A stretch of 64,000 nucleotides of DNA, taken from assembly GCF_017874235.1 (NCBI RefSeq), contig NZ_JAGGLC010000001.1, forward strand, positions 186,001 through 250,000. Direction: 5' to 3'. Shown here one piece after another: positions 1 through 8,174 of the stretch. The position numbers and the translations under genes are program-made. The notes beneath the pieces were generated by a model. The model had not been told where the DNA came from and searched no databases. It saw nothing but the letters and a program-made list of their open reading frames with translations. Source of the DNA: Halolamina salifodinae. GTDB lineage: Archaea; Halobacteriota; Halobacteria; Halobacteriales; Haloferacaceae. Positions within the stretch are counted from its first letter, which is position 1; each line of letters begins with the position of its first letter.

Positions 1-472
1 CGCCGCCGAGGCCGCCGACGGTGCCCGCAGACTCCCACGAGGTGTAGTCCCGGCCCGGCCGCGCTGGGAGCACGTGTTCGGCGGTGAGCCGCCACTCGTG
101 TCTCGAACCGGGATTCAGGCGCATCAGGGGCTGCTGGACCACGTCCGGCACGATGTGGTGCCACTCGCCGTCGACGCGCTTCCAGAGGTTCCATCCGTAG
201 TAGTTCGTGGAGAGCGTCTGGCCCGACCCGTTGGTGAGCGTGAACGCGAACGTCGTCGGGAGCGACCCCGAGCGCGAGTCGGCAGTCATCGCGACTGACG
301 CGGACTCCGGATCAGACTCGGGGACACAGACCACGCGGTCACCGGGCGTCGGCGGGCAGTCCGACTCGTTCGCCGGCACGCCGACGTTCTCGGCGGGGTT
401 CGATAGTCCGAGACAGCCGGCGGCGGCAGCGATTCCGGTGGCCGCAGTTCCGAGGAGGGCGCGTCGTCGCAC
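1..472 (-). CDS. Tat-type lipoprotein, cut by the left window edge
   Basis: Reading leftward from a GTG at 472 the frame stays open to the window edge, giving about 157 residues without a stop. The N-terminus (VRRRALLGTAATGIAAAAGC) has an Arg-rich start, a hydrophobic stretch and a lipobox Cys near residue 20, as in haloarchaeal Tat-exported lipoproteins anchored outside the membrane. The mature part shares features with the adjacent lipoprotein on the same strand: a 'PTTFAFTLTNGSG' strand and a 'YYGWNLWKRVDGEW' motif, against 'HGWALWRRESDGW' in the neighbour. I infer tandem paralogs. Function is unknown; the fold looks like a small beta-sandwich. An overlapping frame starting two bases upstream is Arg/Pro-rich and is a shadow. 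Confidence 0.8.
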   Translation of the reverse strand, partial: MRRRALLGTAATGIAAAAGCLGLSNPAENVGVPANESDCPPTPGDRVVCVPESDPESASVAMTADSRSGSLPTTFAFTLTNGSGQTLSTNYYGWNLWKRVDGEWHHIVPDVVQQPLMRLNPGSRHEWRLTAEHVLPARPGRDYTSWESAGTVGGLGG

Positions 473-519
473 ACTGCCAGATCGCCCGGCCGCCGTAAAT
501 CCCTTCTCCCGGTTACGGG

Positions 520-1080
520 TCACTCTCCGACGATATCGAACACCGAAACCACGAGCACCGGTTGGTCGGAGAACCGCACCTCGTTCGAGACCGCGTAGCG
601 TCCCGGGTCGATTCCGGCGAACGTCGGTAGATCCCCCTCGGTATCGATCTCGACGTCTCCCTGCCCAGTCCCGCGATTGTCGATCCGCAACGCCCACGAA
701 ATCGACTCGCCGGGGCGGAGCGCCGTCAGCGGCTGGAGGTAGCCATCGGGGTAGATTCCTCGCCATCCGTCGCTCTCGCGGCGCCAGAGCGCCCAGCCGT
801 GGGGGTTCACTTGCAGCGGATCGCCGGTCCGGTTCACCAGCGAGAACGTCGCTGTGGCCGTCGGCAGGGTCAACGTCGTCTCGCTCGCGTCGATACCGGT
901 TCGCTCCGCGCGGCCGCTGTCGACGACGACTCGGTCCACACTTTCGGTCCGCCAGTCTTCCCCCCAGGGCGTCTCGCTCGCCGGAACGCCAAGGAGACCG
1001 TCCGGTCCGGGCGCGCTCAGACAGCCAGCGCCACCAGCGATGCCGGCGCCGAGCGCTCCGAGGAGGGCGCGTCTGCGCAT
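520..1080 (-). CDS. Tat-type lipoprotein, paralog of the next gene downstream
   Basis: This 186-residue protein starts MRRRALLGALGAGIAGGAGC, a twin-Arg plus hydrophobic plus lipobox signal with Cys near residue 20, so it is probably a lipid-anchored cell-surface protein. After a short linker it is rich in beta-strand patterns (TATATFSLVNRTG, GWALWRRESDGWRGIYPDG) matching the partial gene to its left. The two lie head to tail about 48 bp apart and may be co-transcribed leftward. No catalytic motif is visible. The plus-strand frames across it are Arg-rich shadows. Confidence 0.8.
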   Translation of the reverse strand: MRRRALLGALGAGIAGGAGCLSAPGPDGLLGVPASETPWGEDWRTESVDRVVVDSGRAERTGIDASETTLTLPTATATFSLVNRTGDPLQVNPHGWALWRRESDGWRGIYPDGYLQPLTALRPGESISWALRIDNRGTGQGDVEIDTEGDLPTFAGIDPGRYAVSNEVRFSDQPVLVVSVFDIVGE

Positions 1081-1184
1081 ACGGGAACGTCGCCGGCCCG
1101 GAGGATATGTCTTCGGCCCAACCGAATCCCCACGGAATGACCGCGACGGTAACGCCTTTGCCTCCGCCGGCCGCCATCGCCGAC

Positions 1185-2354
1185 ATGGACATCGACACCA
1201 GTTCGCTCGACGAGTACCTCGCCGACGAGGGCCTCGACGGTTACGCGGTCTACGCCGACGGCGACGACTCCACCCAGCGCTACCTCTCGGGCTTCGACGC
1301 GCCCGACCCGTTTTTCACCGTCTACACGCCCGAGGAGACGGCGCTCCTCACCTCGGGGCTGGAGTACGGCCGCGCGAGCAAGGAGGCCCGCGGTACGGTC
1401 GACCGCACCTCGGACTACGACTACCAGCAACTCCGCGAGGAGCACGAGTCCAGAGTCGCCCGGGCGAAGATGCAGGCGGCGTTCCTCGACGCCCACGGCG
1501 TCGACGCGGTTGCCGTCCCGGAAACGTTCCCGGTCGGCGCCGCGGACGGCCTGCGTGAGGAGGGCGTCGCGCTCGCCGTCGATTCCGAGGGCGTCGTCGA
1601 CGACATCCGCGCCGTGAAGACCGAGGCGGAGATCGAACACGTCCGCGAGGCCACGCTGGCCAACGAAGCGTCGATGCAGGCCTGCGAGGACCTGCTGGAC
1701 GCCGCGGAGATCCACAACGGCACCCTCTACTACGAGGACGAACCGCTCACCAGCGAGCGCGTCGCCACCGAAATCGAGGTCACACTGCTCCAGCACGGCT
1801 GCGCGCTGGACGAGACCATCGTCGCCTGCGGCGTCGACGCCGCCGACCCGCACGACCGCGGCAGCGGGCCGCTGGAGGCCGGCCAGCCGATCATCGTCGA
1901 CATCTTCCCCCGGGACAAGGAGAACGGCTACCACTCGGACATGACCCGGACGTTCGTGAAGGGCGCGGCCAGCGAGACGATCCAGTCGTGGTACGACCTC
2001 ACGCAGGAGGCCAAGGAGGCCGCCTTCGACGCGCTGGAACCCGGCGCGACGGGCGAGGACGTCCACGCCGCCGCCTGCGAGGTGTACGAGGACGCCGGCT
2101 ACCCGACGCTCCGGCAGGACCCCTCGGCGGAGACGGGGTTCATCCACAGCACCGGGCACGGCATCGGCCTCGACGTGCACGAGGCGCCCTCGCTCTCGCC
2201 CCGCGGCGGCGAACTGAAGCCGGGCCACATCGTGACCATCGAACCCGGCCTCTACGACCCGGACCACGGCGGCGTCCGCATCGAGGACATCGCCGTCGTC
2301 ACCGAGGACGGCTACGAGAACTTCACTGACTACCCCGAACGACTCGAGCTGTAG
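1185..2354 (+). CDS. M24 family metallopeptidase (Xaa-Pro peptidase type)
   Basis: The protein is about 389 residues. The C-terminal half is a pita-bread M24 domain with all five expected ligands: Asp in IIVDIFPRD, Asp in GYHSDMTRTF, His in STGHGIGLDVHE, Glu in TIEPGLY and Glu in VRIEDIAVV. The N-terminal third resembles the creatinase/prolidase N-terminal domain. It should hydrolyse X-Pro peptide bonds in the cytoplasm with two metal ions. I place the start at the ATG of MDIDTSSLDEYL because conservation-like acidic sequence begins there. In-frame ATGs at 1107 and 1138 are alternatives, and the open frame back to 207 is not coding. Two related genes lie at 18816-19967 (ligands lost) and 48573-49805 (ligands kept). 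Confidence 0.92.
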   Translation: MDIDTSSLDEYLADEGLDGYAVYADGDDSTQRYLSGFDAPDPFFTVYTPEETALLTSGLEYGRASKEARGTVDRTSDYDYQQLREEHESRVARAKMQAAFLDAHGVDAVAVPETFPVGAADGLREEGVALAVDSEGVVDDIRAVKTEAEIEHVREATLANEASMQACEDLLDAAEIHNGTLYYEDEPLTSERVATEIEVTLLQHGCALDETIVACGVDAADPHDRGSGPLEAGQPIIVDIFPRDKENGYHSDMTRTFVKGAASETIQSWYDLTQEAKEAAFDALEPGATGEDVHAAACEVYEDAGYPTLRQDPSAETGFIHSTGHGIGLDVHEAPSLSPRGGELKPGHIVTIEPGLYDPDHGGVRIEDIAVVTEDGYENFTDYPERLEL

Positions 2355-2396
2355 AGAACCGACCGCTTTTCACCCGACGCCGCCCTCCATCCGGTA

Positions 2397-3179
2397 ATGA
2401 CGCTCTGTATCGTCGGCGCCGGCGCGATGGGCCGCTGGTTCGCCGAAACCGTCTCGGCCGCGCCAGCACTCGACGCGGACCTCACCTTTGCCGACACCGA
2501 CGGCGACGCCGCGCGCGTCGCCGCCGCCGAGTTCGACGACGCCGAGGCCGTCTCGCTCGCCTCGGGCGTGCCCGAGGCGGATCGCACGTTCGACACGGTC
2601 TGTCTCGCGGTCCCGATTCCGGCCGTCGAGGCCGCCGTCGCCGACTGGGCGCCCCGCGCCGAGTCCGCGATGCTCGACCTCTCGGGCGTGATGGGCGCCC
2701 CCGTGGCCGCCATGCGTGAGCACCTGCCCGACCGCGAGCGCGCGAGCCTCCATCCGCTGTTCGCCCCGCCGCGAGCACCCGGCAACGTCGCGCTCGTCGC
2801 CGACTCCGTCGGCTCGACGCTCTCGCCGCTCCTCGACGCGGTTCGTGAGGCCGGCAACGACCTGTTCGAAACCACGCCCGAGGAGCACGACGAGGCCATG
2901 ACCACCGTGCAGGCCAAGAGCCACGCGGCCGTGCTCGCGTGGACGCTGGCCGGCGACGACGTGCGCGAGGAGTTCCACACCCCCGTCTCGGCGGGCCTTT
3001 CGGACCTCGCTGAGACCGTCACCGAGGGCGACGCGCGCGTGTACGCCGACATTCAGGAGCGGTTCGGCGGCGCCGAAGCCGTCGCCGAGGCGGCCCGCGA
3101 GGTCGCCGACGGCGACCGAGAGGCGTTCGCGGAGTTGTACGAGCGTGCCGCTGCGGCACGGCTGGAGGGCGAGCGATGA
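2397..3179 (+). CDS. tyrA: Prephenate dehydrogenase-like protein
   Basis: This 260-residue protein opens with a Rossmann NAD(P)-binding motif (IVGAGAMGRWFAETV). It continues with CLAVPIPAVEAAV and SAMLDLSGVMGAPVAAM, then HPLFAP near residue 120, the arrangement of the prephenate dehydrogenase/TyrA family that oxidatively decarboxylates prephenate to hydroxyphenylpyruvate in tyrosine synthesis. No chorismate mutase or ACT domain is attached. The stop overlaps the next start by 4 nt (ATGA), so the two genes are translationally coupled. The family match is by motif; substrate is inferred. Confidence 0.85.
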   Translation: MTLCIVGAGAMGRWFAETVSAAPALDADLTFADTDGDAARVAAAEFDDAEAVSLASGVPEADRTFDTVCLAVPIPAVEAAVADWAPRAESAMLDLSGVMGAPVAAMREHLPDRERASLHPLFAPPRAPGNVALVADSVGSTLSPLLDAVREAGNDLFETTPEEHDEAMTTVQAKSHAAVLAWTLAGDDVREEFHTPVSAGLSDLAETVTEGDARVYADIQERFGGAEAVAEAAREVADGDREAFAELYERAAAARLEGER

Positions 3180-4729
3180 GCGTCGACCGCTCGCGGCTCC
3201 GGGACACCGTGAACTACCTCCGGGAGGTCCGGCCCATCGACCCCGGGGAGATTCAGGAGTACTTCGACGAGACACCCCACCCCGCGGTCGTCAGGCAGGC
3301 GCTTCAGGACGAGGCGTTCGACCTCGACCTGATCGAGCGCGGGGACGGCACGTTCGTCCCCGCGGACGACGCGCCCGTCGATCCGCCGGGCTGGTCGGCC
3401 CAAGAACTGCCGAGCCAGTACGAGTCGGTCGTCGTCGACCGCCTCGTCGAGCGGTTCGGCCTCAACTGGGCCGACGGCGAGTCCGGTGACCGTCTCCGGG
3501 GGGCGATCCGCCGGCTGAAGGAAGACTACTACCACGGCAACCCCGTCGAGTACGACGAGGTGGCGGCGCTGGGCTACGCCATCTACCACCTGCCGGACTA
3601 CTACGCCGCGATGGGCTACGTGCTCGACGATCTGGCGGAGAACGGCGACCTGCCCCGAAAGCTCCGCGTGCTCGACGTGGGCGCCGGCGTCGGCGGCCCC
3701 GCGCTGGCGCTGATCGACTACCTCCACGAGGCAGCGGGCGAGACCGGCGGCTCGCCGGCACAGGAAGCCGGCGAGGACGAGTCCCCGCCGCTGATCGAGT
3801 ACCACGCGCTGGAGCCCTCCCCCGCGGCGGACCTGCTTTCGGATCTGCTGGAGGAGACCCCGCGGAACGTCCGGACGACGGTCCACCGCGAGACCGCCGA
3901 AGATTTCGACCCGGAATCGCTCGGCGAGATCGACCTGCTCACGTTCTGTAACGTGCTTTCGGAGCTCGACGACCCCGCGCACACCGCCGAGCGCTACCTC
4001 GACGCCGTCGCCGGTGACGGGTCGCCGGCAACGGGAGCCGGCGACGCCGACGACGGCACGCTGCTCGCCATGGCGCCCGCGGATCTGGAGACGGCGACGG
4101 GACTCAGGGAGGTCGAGCGCACGCTCGCGCGACCCGACTCCGGGCCGTCGGTCTACTCGCCGACGCTGCGGCTCTGGCCCGACGAGGCGCCCTCGGATCG
4201 GGGCTGGTCGTTCGACGTCCGCCCCGAGGTCGAGGCGCCGCGGATGCAGCAACAGTTGGCGGCGGGGGAGCGCGGCGTCGACGCCGTCGAGGAGGACGAC
4301 GACCGGGACCCGTTCCTCAAGACGACGGTGCAGTTCGCCTACACCTTGCTTCGTCCGGACGGGAAACGGCGAACCCAGATCGCCGCCGCCGCCGACCGCC
4401 ACGCGAAGGCCGCGGAGATGGAGCGCCACGTCAGCAACCGCATCGACCTGCTGACGGTGAAGCTGAGCCCCGACCTGAGCCGGCAGGGCGAGCGCACGCG
4501 GGAGTACGGCGCCGACCCGAACCCGGTCTTCAAAATCGGCGACGGCAGCGAGGACGTCGAGCAGTACGCCGTGCTCACCCGCCCCTCCGGGCTGAACCAG
4601 GACCTTCAGGAGGCGCCCTACGGGGCAGTGCTCTCCATCGAGAACGCGCTGGTACTGTGGAACGACGACGAGGCGGCGTACAACCTCGTCGTCGACGGCG
4701 AGACGGTCGTGGATCTGGTTGTTCCGTAA
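3176..4729 (+). CDS. Rsm22-like SAM-dependent methyltransferase
   Basis: This 517-residue protein carries a class I methyltransferase SAM motif near residue 165 (LRVLDVGAGVGGPALALIDY) and an acidic/NVLSELDD segment near 260. The N-terminal helical region (YYHGNPVEYDEVAALGYAIYHLPDYYA) is typical of haloarchaeal proteins annotated as small-subunit Rsm22 family. A role in rRNA or ribosome-associated methylation is inferred from family naming only. A Cys metal cluster reported for some Rsm22 relatives is not evident. Two acidic Gly/Ser/Pro-rich loops (around residues 190-205 and 280-292) are each encoded over a perfect DNA hairpin (3751-3775, 4021-4045), suggesting late insertions. It is coupled to the upstream dehydrogenase by a 4-nt overlap. 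Confidence 0.75.
   Translation: MSVDRSRLRDTVNYLREVRPIDPGEIQEYFDETPHPAVVRQALQDEAFDLDLIERGDGTFVPADDAPVDPPGWSAQELPSQYESVVVDRLVERFGLNWADGESGDRLRGAIRRLKEDYYHGNPVEYDEVAALGYAIYHLPDYYAAMGYVLDDLAENGDLPRKLRVLDVGAGVGGPALALIDYLHEAAGETGGSPAQEAGEDESPPLIEYHALEPSPAADLLSDLLEETPRNVRTTVHRETAEDFDPESLGEIDLLTFCNVLSELDDPAHTAERYLDAVAGDGSPATGAGDADDGTLLAMAPADLETATGLREVERTLARPDSGPSVYSPTLRLWPDEAPSDRGWSFDVRPEVEAPRMQQQLAAGERGVDAVEEDDDRDPFLKTTVQFAYTLLRPDGKRRTQIAAAADRHAKAAEMERHVSNRIDLLTVKLSPDLSRQGERTREYGADPNPVFKIGDGSEDVEQYAVLTRPSGLNQDLQEAPYGAVLSIENALVLWNDDEAAYNLVVDGETVVDLVVP
3751..3775. repeat. Intragenic hairpin A (9-bp stem, 7-nt loop)
   Basis: CTCGCCGGC (3751-3759) and GCCGGCGAG (3767-3775) are perfect inverted repeats around a 7-nt loop. 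They lie inside the Rsm22-like gene in a region coding for an acidic, low-complexity loop. A closely similar hairpin recurs 246 bp downstream (4021-4045). Confidence 0.8.
4021..4045. repeat. Intragenic hairpin B, similar to hairpin A
   Basis: GTCGCCGGC (4021-4029) pairs perfectly with GCCGGCGAC (4037-4045) around a 7-nt loop. The stem differs from hairpin A (3751-3775) only in the outermost pair, and the encoded residues are again a Gly/Ser/Pro/Ala/acidic loop in the Rsm22-like protein. Confidence 0.8.
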
Positions 4730-4915
4730 ACGGCCCGTCTTCGAGTCGGCGCAGCCACCCAGGACAGTCTACACAGATAGTGTAGTAAAGGAGCCCAACT
4801 CTGGGCGGTAGCTTCATTGAGAGGCCCTAAACGAAGCTAACACGGGTGTCGAGGAGCCTCAGTGAATTCTGAGCGCTCCATCGAACCGCCACGGTCGGCG
4901 CAGTAGTCGCAGCGA

Positions 4916-6079
4916 TCAGTAGGTTTCCGGGGGCTTTTCGAGGATCTCGAATATCTCCTTCGCTCGGTACTCCTTGTTCCGATCCCGTCCGGTCGTTTCT
5001 TCGAGAACACCGTCCGTGACGAGACGGTCAATCGCCCTGTATGCGGTCGGACTGGTTACGTCGAGCATCTCCTCGACGAGCGAGGCGGTGAAATACGGCT
5101 GTTCGAACAGGGTACACGCGAGTCGTGCGTCTGTTCGTGCACGGCCACCGTACTCCTGCTCGTAGTTGCGCTGGAGGTCGCGTAACTCGCGCGAACGCCT
5201 CAAGGATTCCTCCGCTTGGTGGCGCACTCCGGTGACGAAAAAGTCGATCCAAGCTTCCCACTCCCCGTGGGTACGAACCGCCTCCATTCGGTCGACGTAC
5301 GTCGCCTTGAATCGGTTGAAGTACTCGCTGAGGTAGAGGTTCGGTTCCTCGAGATAGCCGGCATCGGCCAACTGGAGCGTTATCAGAAGCCTGCCGAGTC
5401 GACCGTTCCCGTCGCCGTACGGGTGTATCGTCTCGAACTGGTAGTGGACGAGTGCGATGTCGATGAGGGGGTGGTAGCTCCCGCCCGTTCTGATGTAGGT
5501 AATGAGCGCCTCCATTAGCCCCTCGACCGTTTCAGGAACAGGGGGAAGGAACGATCCGAGGTGGTTGGGCGTCGTTTTGAACTCCCCGATAGTGTCGGTT
5601 TCGCGTCGCTGATCGGGTACATCCGTAAGCAAGGTCTCGTGAAGCGAGTGTAGCAGATCGAGAGAGATCTCTTCCCCACGTTCGATTTTCTCGATCCCGG
5701 CCCGTAGCGCGTCCTCGTAGTTCAGAACCTCCCGTACGTCCTTCTTGTCGCTATCGTCGACAGCCCTCACCTGATCGGAGGCAACACCCGACCGTGTTTC
5801 GTGACCGTAGAGTGCATCGTAGTCGACCTCCGCCCCCTCGATCTTGGAGGACTCCATCGCCTCCTTCCGGAGTAGTGAGGTGTACACGACAGGAGCGAAA
5901 TCAACAGTTAGTGAGAACCCACCGAGCTTTCCCAGCCAAAACGTCGCCTCGGATAGAGTCTCGTAGAACCCCTCGTCGAACGATAGCCCCCGGGCAGGTG
6001 GGAGTGGCTCGGGTTTGTAGTACGGCTTCCTCCCGTACGGGACGTTCGTACCGGGCGCCGTCTCAGGGAGCTCACTCAT
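4916..6079 (-). CDS. Fic domain protein with winged-helix C-terminus
   Basis: The protein is 387 residues. The Fic active-site motif HPYGDGNGR is at about 219-227, in the IHPYGDGNGRLGRLL context of AMP-transferases that modify Tyr/Ser/Thr of target proteins with ATP. An N-terminal segment contains S77-x-x-x-E81-G82, which fits the inhibitory (S/T)xxxE(G/N) helix of class II Fic proteins, so activity is probably autoinhibited. The last ~70 residues (SLVEEMLDVTSPTAYRAIDRLVTDGVLEE) form a winged-helix DNA-binding domain, suggesting self-regulation. The gene is clearly less GC-biased at third positions than its neighbours and is flanked by AT-richer spacers, so I infer recent transfer. No antitoxin gene is adjacent. 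Confidence 0.92.
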   Translation of the reverse strand: MSELPETAPGTNVPYGRKPYYKPEPLPPARGLSFDEGFYETLSEATFWLGKLGGFSLTVDFAPVVYTSLLRKEAMESSKIEGAEVDYDALYGHETRSGVASDQVRAVDDSDKKDVREVLNYEDALRAGIEKIERGEEISLDLLHSLHETLLTDVPDQRRETDTIGEFKTTPNHLGSFLPPVPETVEGLMEALITYIRTGGSYHPLIDIALVHYQFETIHPYGDGNGRLGRLLITLQLADAGYLEEPNLYLSEYFNRFKATYVDRMEAVRTHGEWEAWIDFFVTGVRHQAEESLRRSRELRDLQRNYEQEYGGRARTDARLACTLFEQPYFTASLVEEMLDVTSPTAYRAIDRLVTDGVLEETTGRDRNKEYRAKEIFEILEKPPETY

Positions 6080-6218
6080 CGTTGTTTATCAGCTGTTCGG
6101 TACGGAGTTAGTTATATTCGGTGGTGGTGTATTTTCTTTGGGGAGGTATTGGTCGGCAACAAGCAAAAATAGGAAGTCAGTTCGTATCTAGCCGAGATGG
6201 CAGCCAGAAACGCCACCG

Positions 6219-6779
6219 CTACGCTTCTTCGGGCGTCTTCTCGCCGGCCGGAACGATCACTTCCAGCCAGTTCTCCTCGGGCGGGAGCGGGCAGGAGAAC
6301 GTGTCGCTGTACGCGCAGAACGGCGTGTACGCGAGGTTGAAGTCCAGCGTGATGGTGTCGGCCTCGTCGAGGTCCTTCTCCGGTTCGAACTCCATGTAGC
6401 GCCCGCCCGAGTACGTCTGCTGGCCCGTGGTCTTGTCCCGCAACGGGACGAACAGGCCGTCGTGTTCGGGGTTCTCCTGGCGGTAGCCGTGGAGTTCACA
6501 GTCCTCGCCGCGGAGTTCGAACGCGAACGTGACGACCCGAAGGTAGCGCACGGGCGGGCCGTTGGTGGTCTCCATCTCGACCGGTTCGGGGTCGTCGTGG
6601 ACGGTCACGTCGGCCTCGACGCGGAACTCGGGGTCGGGATCGAAGTACGACAGCGACTCGAACGCGTCGCGTTCCTCCGGCGGGATCGGCGACTGCGGGT
6701 GTTCGGCGAAAAAGCGGTCCTTCTCCTCGCGGTTCGCTTGCAGTCGTTCGGCCCAGTCGGCGGCGTCGGATTCGCTCAT
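6219..6779 (-). CDS. DUF1684 domain protein
   Basis: This is a 186-residue protein. The start is placed at the ATG giving MSESDAADWAERL, because the upstream open frame (to 6908) reads through a tandem repeat. The C-terminal half has the DUF1684 signature: a TTGQQTYSGGRYMEFEP strand, then LDFNLAYTPFCAYSDTFSCP and LPPEENWLEVIVPAGE. The family is of unknown biochemical role. It has no signal peptide and is likely cytoplasmic. A T-rich tract on the minus strand (about 6164-6170) beyond the stop could end its transcript. Confidence 0.85.
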   Translation of the reverse strand: MSESDAADWAERLQANREEKDRFFAEHPQSPIPPEERDAFESLSYFDPDPEFRVEADVTVHDDPEPVEMETTNGPPVRYLRVVTFAFELRGEDCELHGYRQENPEHDGLFVPLRDKTTGQQTYSGGRYMEFEPEKDLDEADTITLDFNLAYTPFCAYSDTFSCPLPPEENWLEVIVPAGEKTPEEA

Positions 6780-6815
6780 GATCGAAGGTTGGACCCGCGC
6801 GGGGATGAGTCCGGC

Positions 6816-6874
6816 GCTCCGCACGGCTGACAGTCGCCGTGCCGTCCAACGCTCCGCACGGCTGACAGTCGCCG
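6816..6874. repeat. 24-bp direct repeat in two copies
   Basis: Copies at 6816-6839 and 6851-6874 are identical and 11 bp apart. Each contains CGGCTGACAGTCGCCG, which read on the other strand is CGGCGACTGTCAGCCG and is partly self-complementary. The same core, with one substitution, forms another pair at 9680-9740. The repeat lies between the divergent DUF1684 and amidohydrolase genes. Confidence 0.85.
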
Positions 6875-6959
6875 CGGGGCCCAGCGCGCGACCCAGTCGA
6901 CCGCTCATCGACTGCCGGGAGGCGAACCCCTAACACACGTCACTAGCTACCAAAGAACG

Positions 6960-8174
6960 ATGAAGGTTATCGACTGCGGCACGCTCGTGGACGGAACCGG
7001 GAACGACCCGATCAGTGACGGCCGGATCCTCGTCGAGGACGGCCGGGTCGTCGATGTCGGTCCCGCCGAGGCCGTCGACGCGCCCGAGGCCGCCGACCAC
7101 GTGGACCACTCCGACGCGACCGTGATCCCCGGCCTGATCGACGCACACCTCCACCTGAAGGGGACACGCTCGATGGAGCCGTTCGACTGGATCCAGGAAT
7201 CGACCGAGTTGAACACTGCCCGTGCGACCGCCGACGTGCGCACGCTGCTCGAAACGGGCTTTACCGCCATCCGGGACGTGGGCAGCGAGGCCGGCCTGCC
7301 GATCCGGAAAGCCATCGACGACGGCACCATCCCGGGGCCGCGGGTGTTCACCAGCGGCAGTAGCTTCTCCCAGACCGCGGGCCACGGCGACCGACATTAC
7401 CTCCCCTACGAGTGGGCGACCAGCGACGACGCCGGCGGCAGTCAGATCGTCGACGGCGCCGACGAGTGCCGGAAGGGCGCCCGCGAGCGCATCCGCGAGG
7501 GCGCGGACCTCATCAAGATCATGACCACCGGCGGCGTGCTGAGCGAGAAGGACGCCCCGAGTCAGAGCCAGTTCACCGACGCCGAGATCCAGGCGTTCAC
7601 CGAGGAGGCCCACCGCGTCGGCATCCCGGTGGCCTCCCACGCGCAGGGGACACCCGGGATCAAGTCCGCGCTCCGGAACGGCGTCGACACCATCGAGCAC
7701 GGCTTCTACATCGATCAGGAGTGTCTGGACCTGTTCGAGGAGACCGGCGCGGTCTTCGTCCCCACGCTGGCCATCATGCACCGCCTGATCGAGCGCGGCG
7801 ACGAGTTCGGCGTCCCGGAGTACGGGCTCGAGAAGGCTCGCAACGCCAGCGAAGCGCACTTCGACGCCACCCGGCGAGCCTACGAGGCGGGCGTCCCCAT
7901 CGCGCTCGGGACGGACTTCCTCGGCCCGGAGCCGATGGCCCACGGCGAGAACGCGCTGGAGGCCGAACTGTTCGTCGAGGAGATCGGCATGACCGAACAC
8001 GAGGCTATCGTCGCCGGCACCGGGACGGCCGCGGAGACAGTTCCCGCCAACGACATCGGCACCCTCGAGGTCGGCAACCACGCCGACATCGTTGCCTTCG
8101 AGGACTCGCCGCTTTCGGATATCGCGAACCTCTACGAGCCGACAGCGGTGTACAAGGGCGGCCGGAAGGTGTAG
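6960..8174 (+). CDS. Amidohydrolase family protein (imidazolonepropionase-like)
   Basis: This 404-residue protein has the metal-dependent hydrolase layout. An N-terminal beta-sandwich (DGRILVEDGRVVDVG) leads to the HxH motif in VIPGLIDAHLHL, then a Lys-containing strand (DLIKIMTTGG), His in VASHAQGT, His in TIEHGFYID, the catalytic Asp in ALGTDF and a C-terminal beta-sandwich (GNHADIVAF). Such enzymes hydrolyse cyclic amides or peptide-like substrates in the cytoplasm. The exact substrate cannot be read from sequence. It is monocistronic, convergent with the transporter that follows directly at 8175. Confidence 0.88.
   Translation: MKVIDCGTLVDGTGNDPISDGRILVEDGRVVDVGPAEAVDAPEAADHVDHSDATVIPGLIDAHLHLKGTRSMEPFDWIQESTELNTARATADVRTLLETGFTAIRDVGSEAGLPIRKAIDDGTIPGPRVFTSGSSFSQTAGHGDRHYLPYEWATSDDAGGSQIVDGADECRKGARERIREGADLIKIMTTGGVLSEKDAPSQSQFTDAEIQAFTEEAHRVGIPVASHAQGTPGIKSALRNGVDTIEHGFYIDQECLDLFEETGAVFVPTLAIMHRLIERGDEFGVPEYGLEKARNASEAHFDATRRAYEAGVPIALGTDFLGPEPMAHGENALEAELFVEEIGMTEHEAIVAGTGTAAETVPANDIGTLEVGNHADIVAFEDSPLSDIANLYEPTAVYKGGRKV

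Noticed and set aside
1017-2267. Long minus-strand frame of about 416 codons opposite the M24 peptidase
   Set aside because: Val/Arg/Gly-rich composition and reversed third-position bias show it to be an antisense shadow of the real gene.
4730-4915. Possible tRNA or tRNA fragment suggested by TAGCTTC...GAAGCTA in the spacer before the Fic gene
   Set aside because: The 7-bp stem has a 17-nt loop and no cloverleaf partner stems or CCA-end context could be found.
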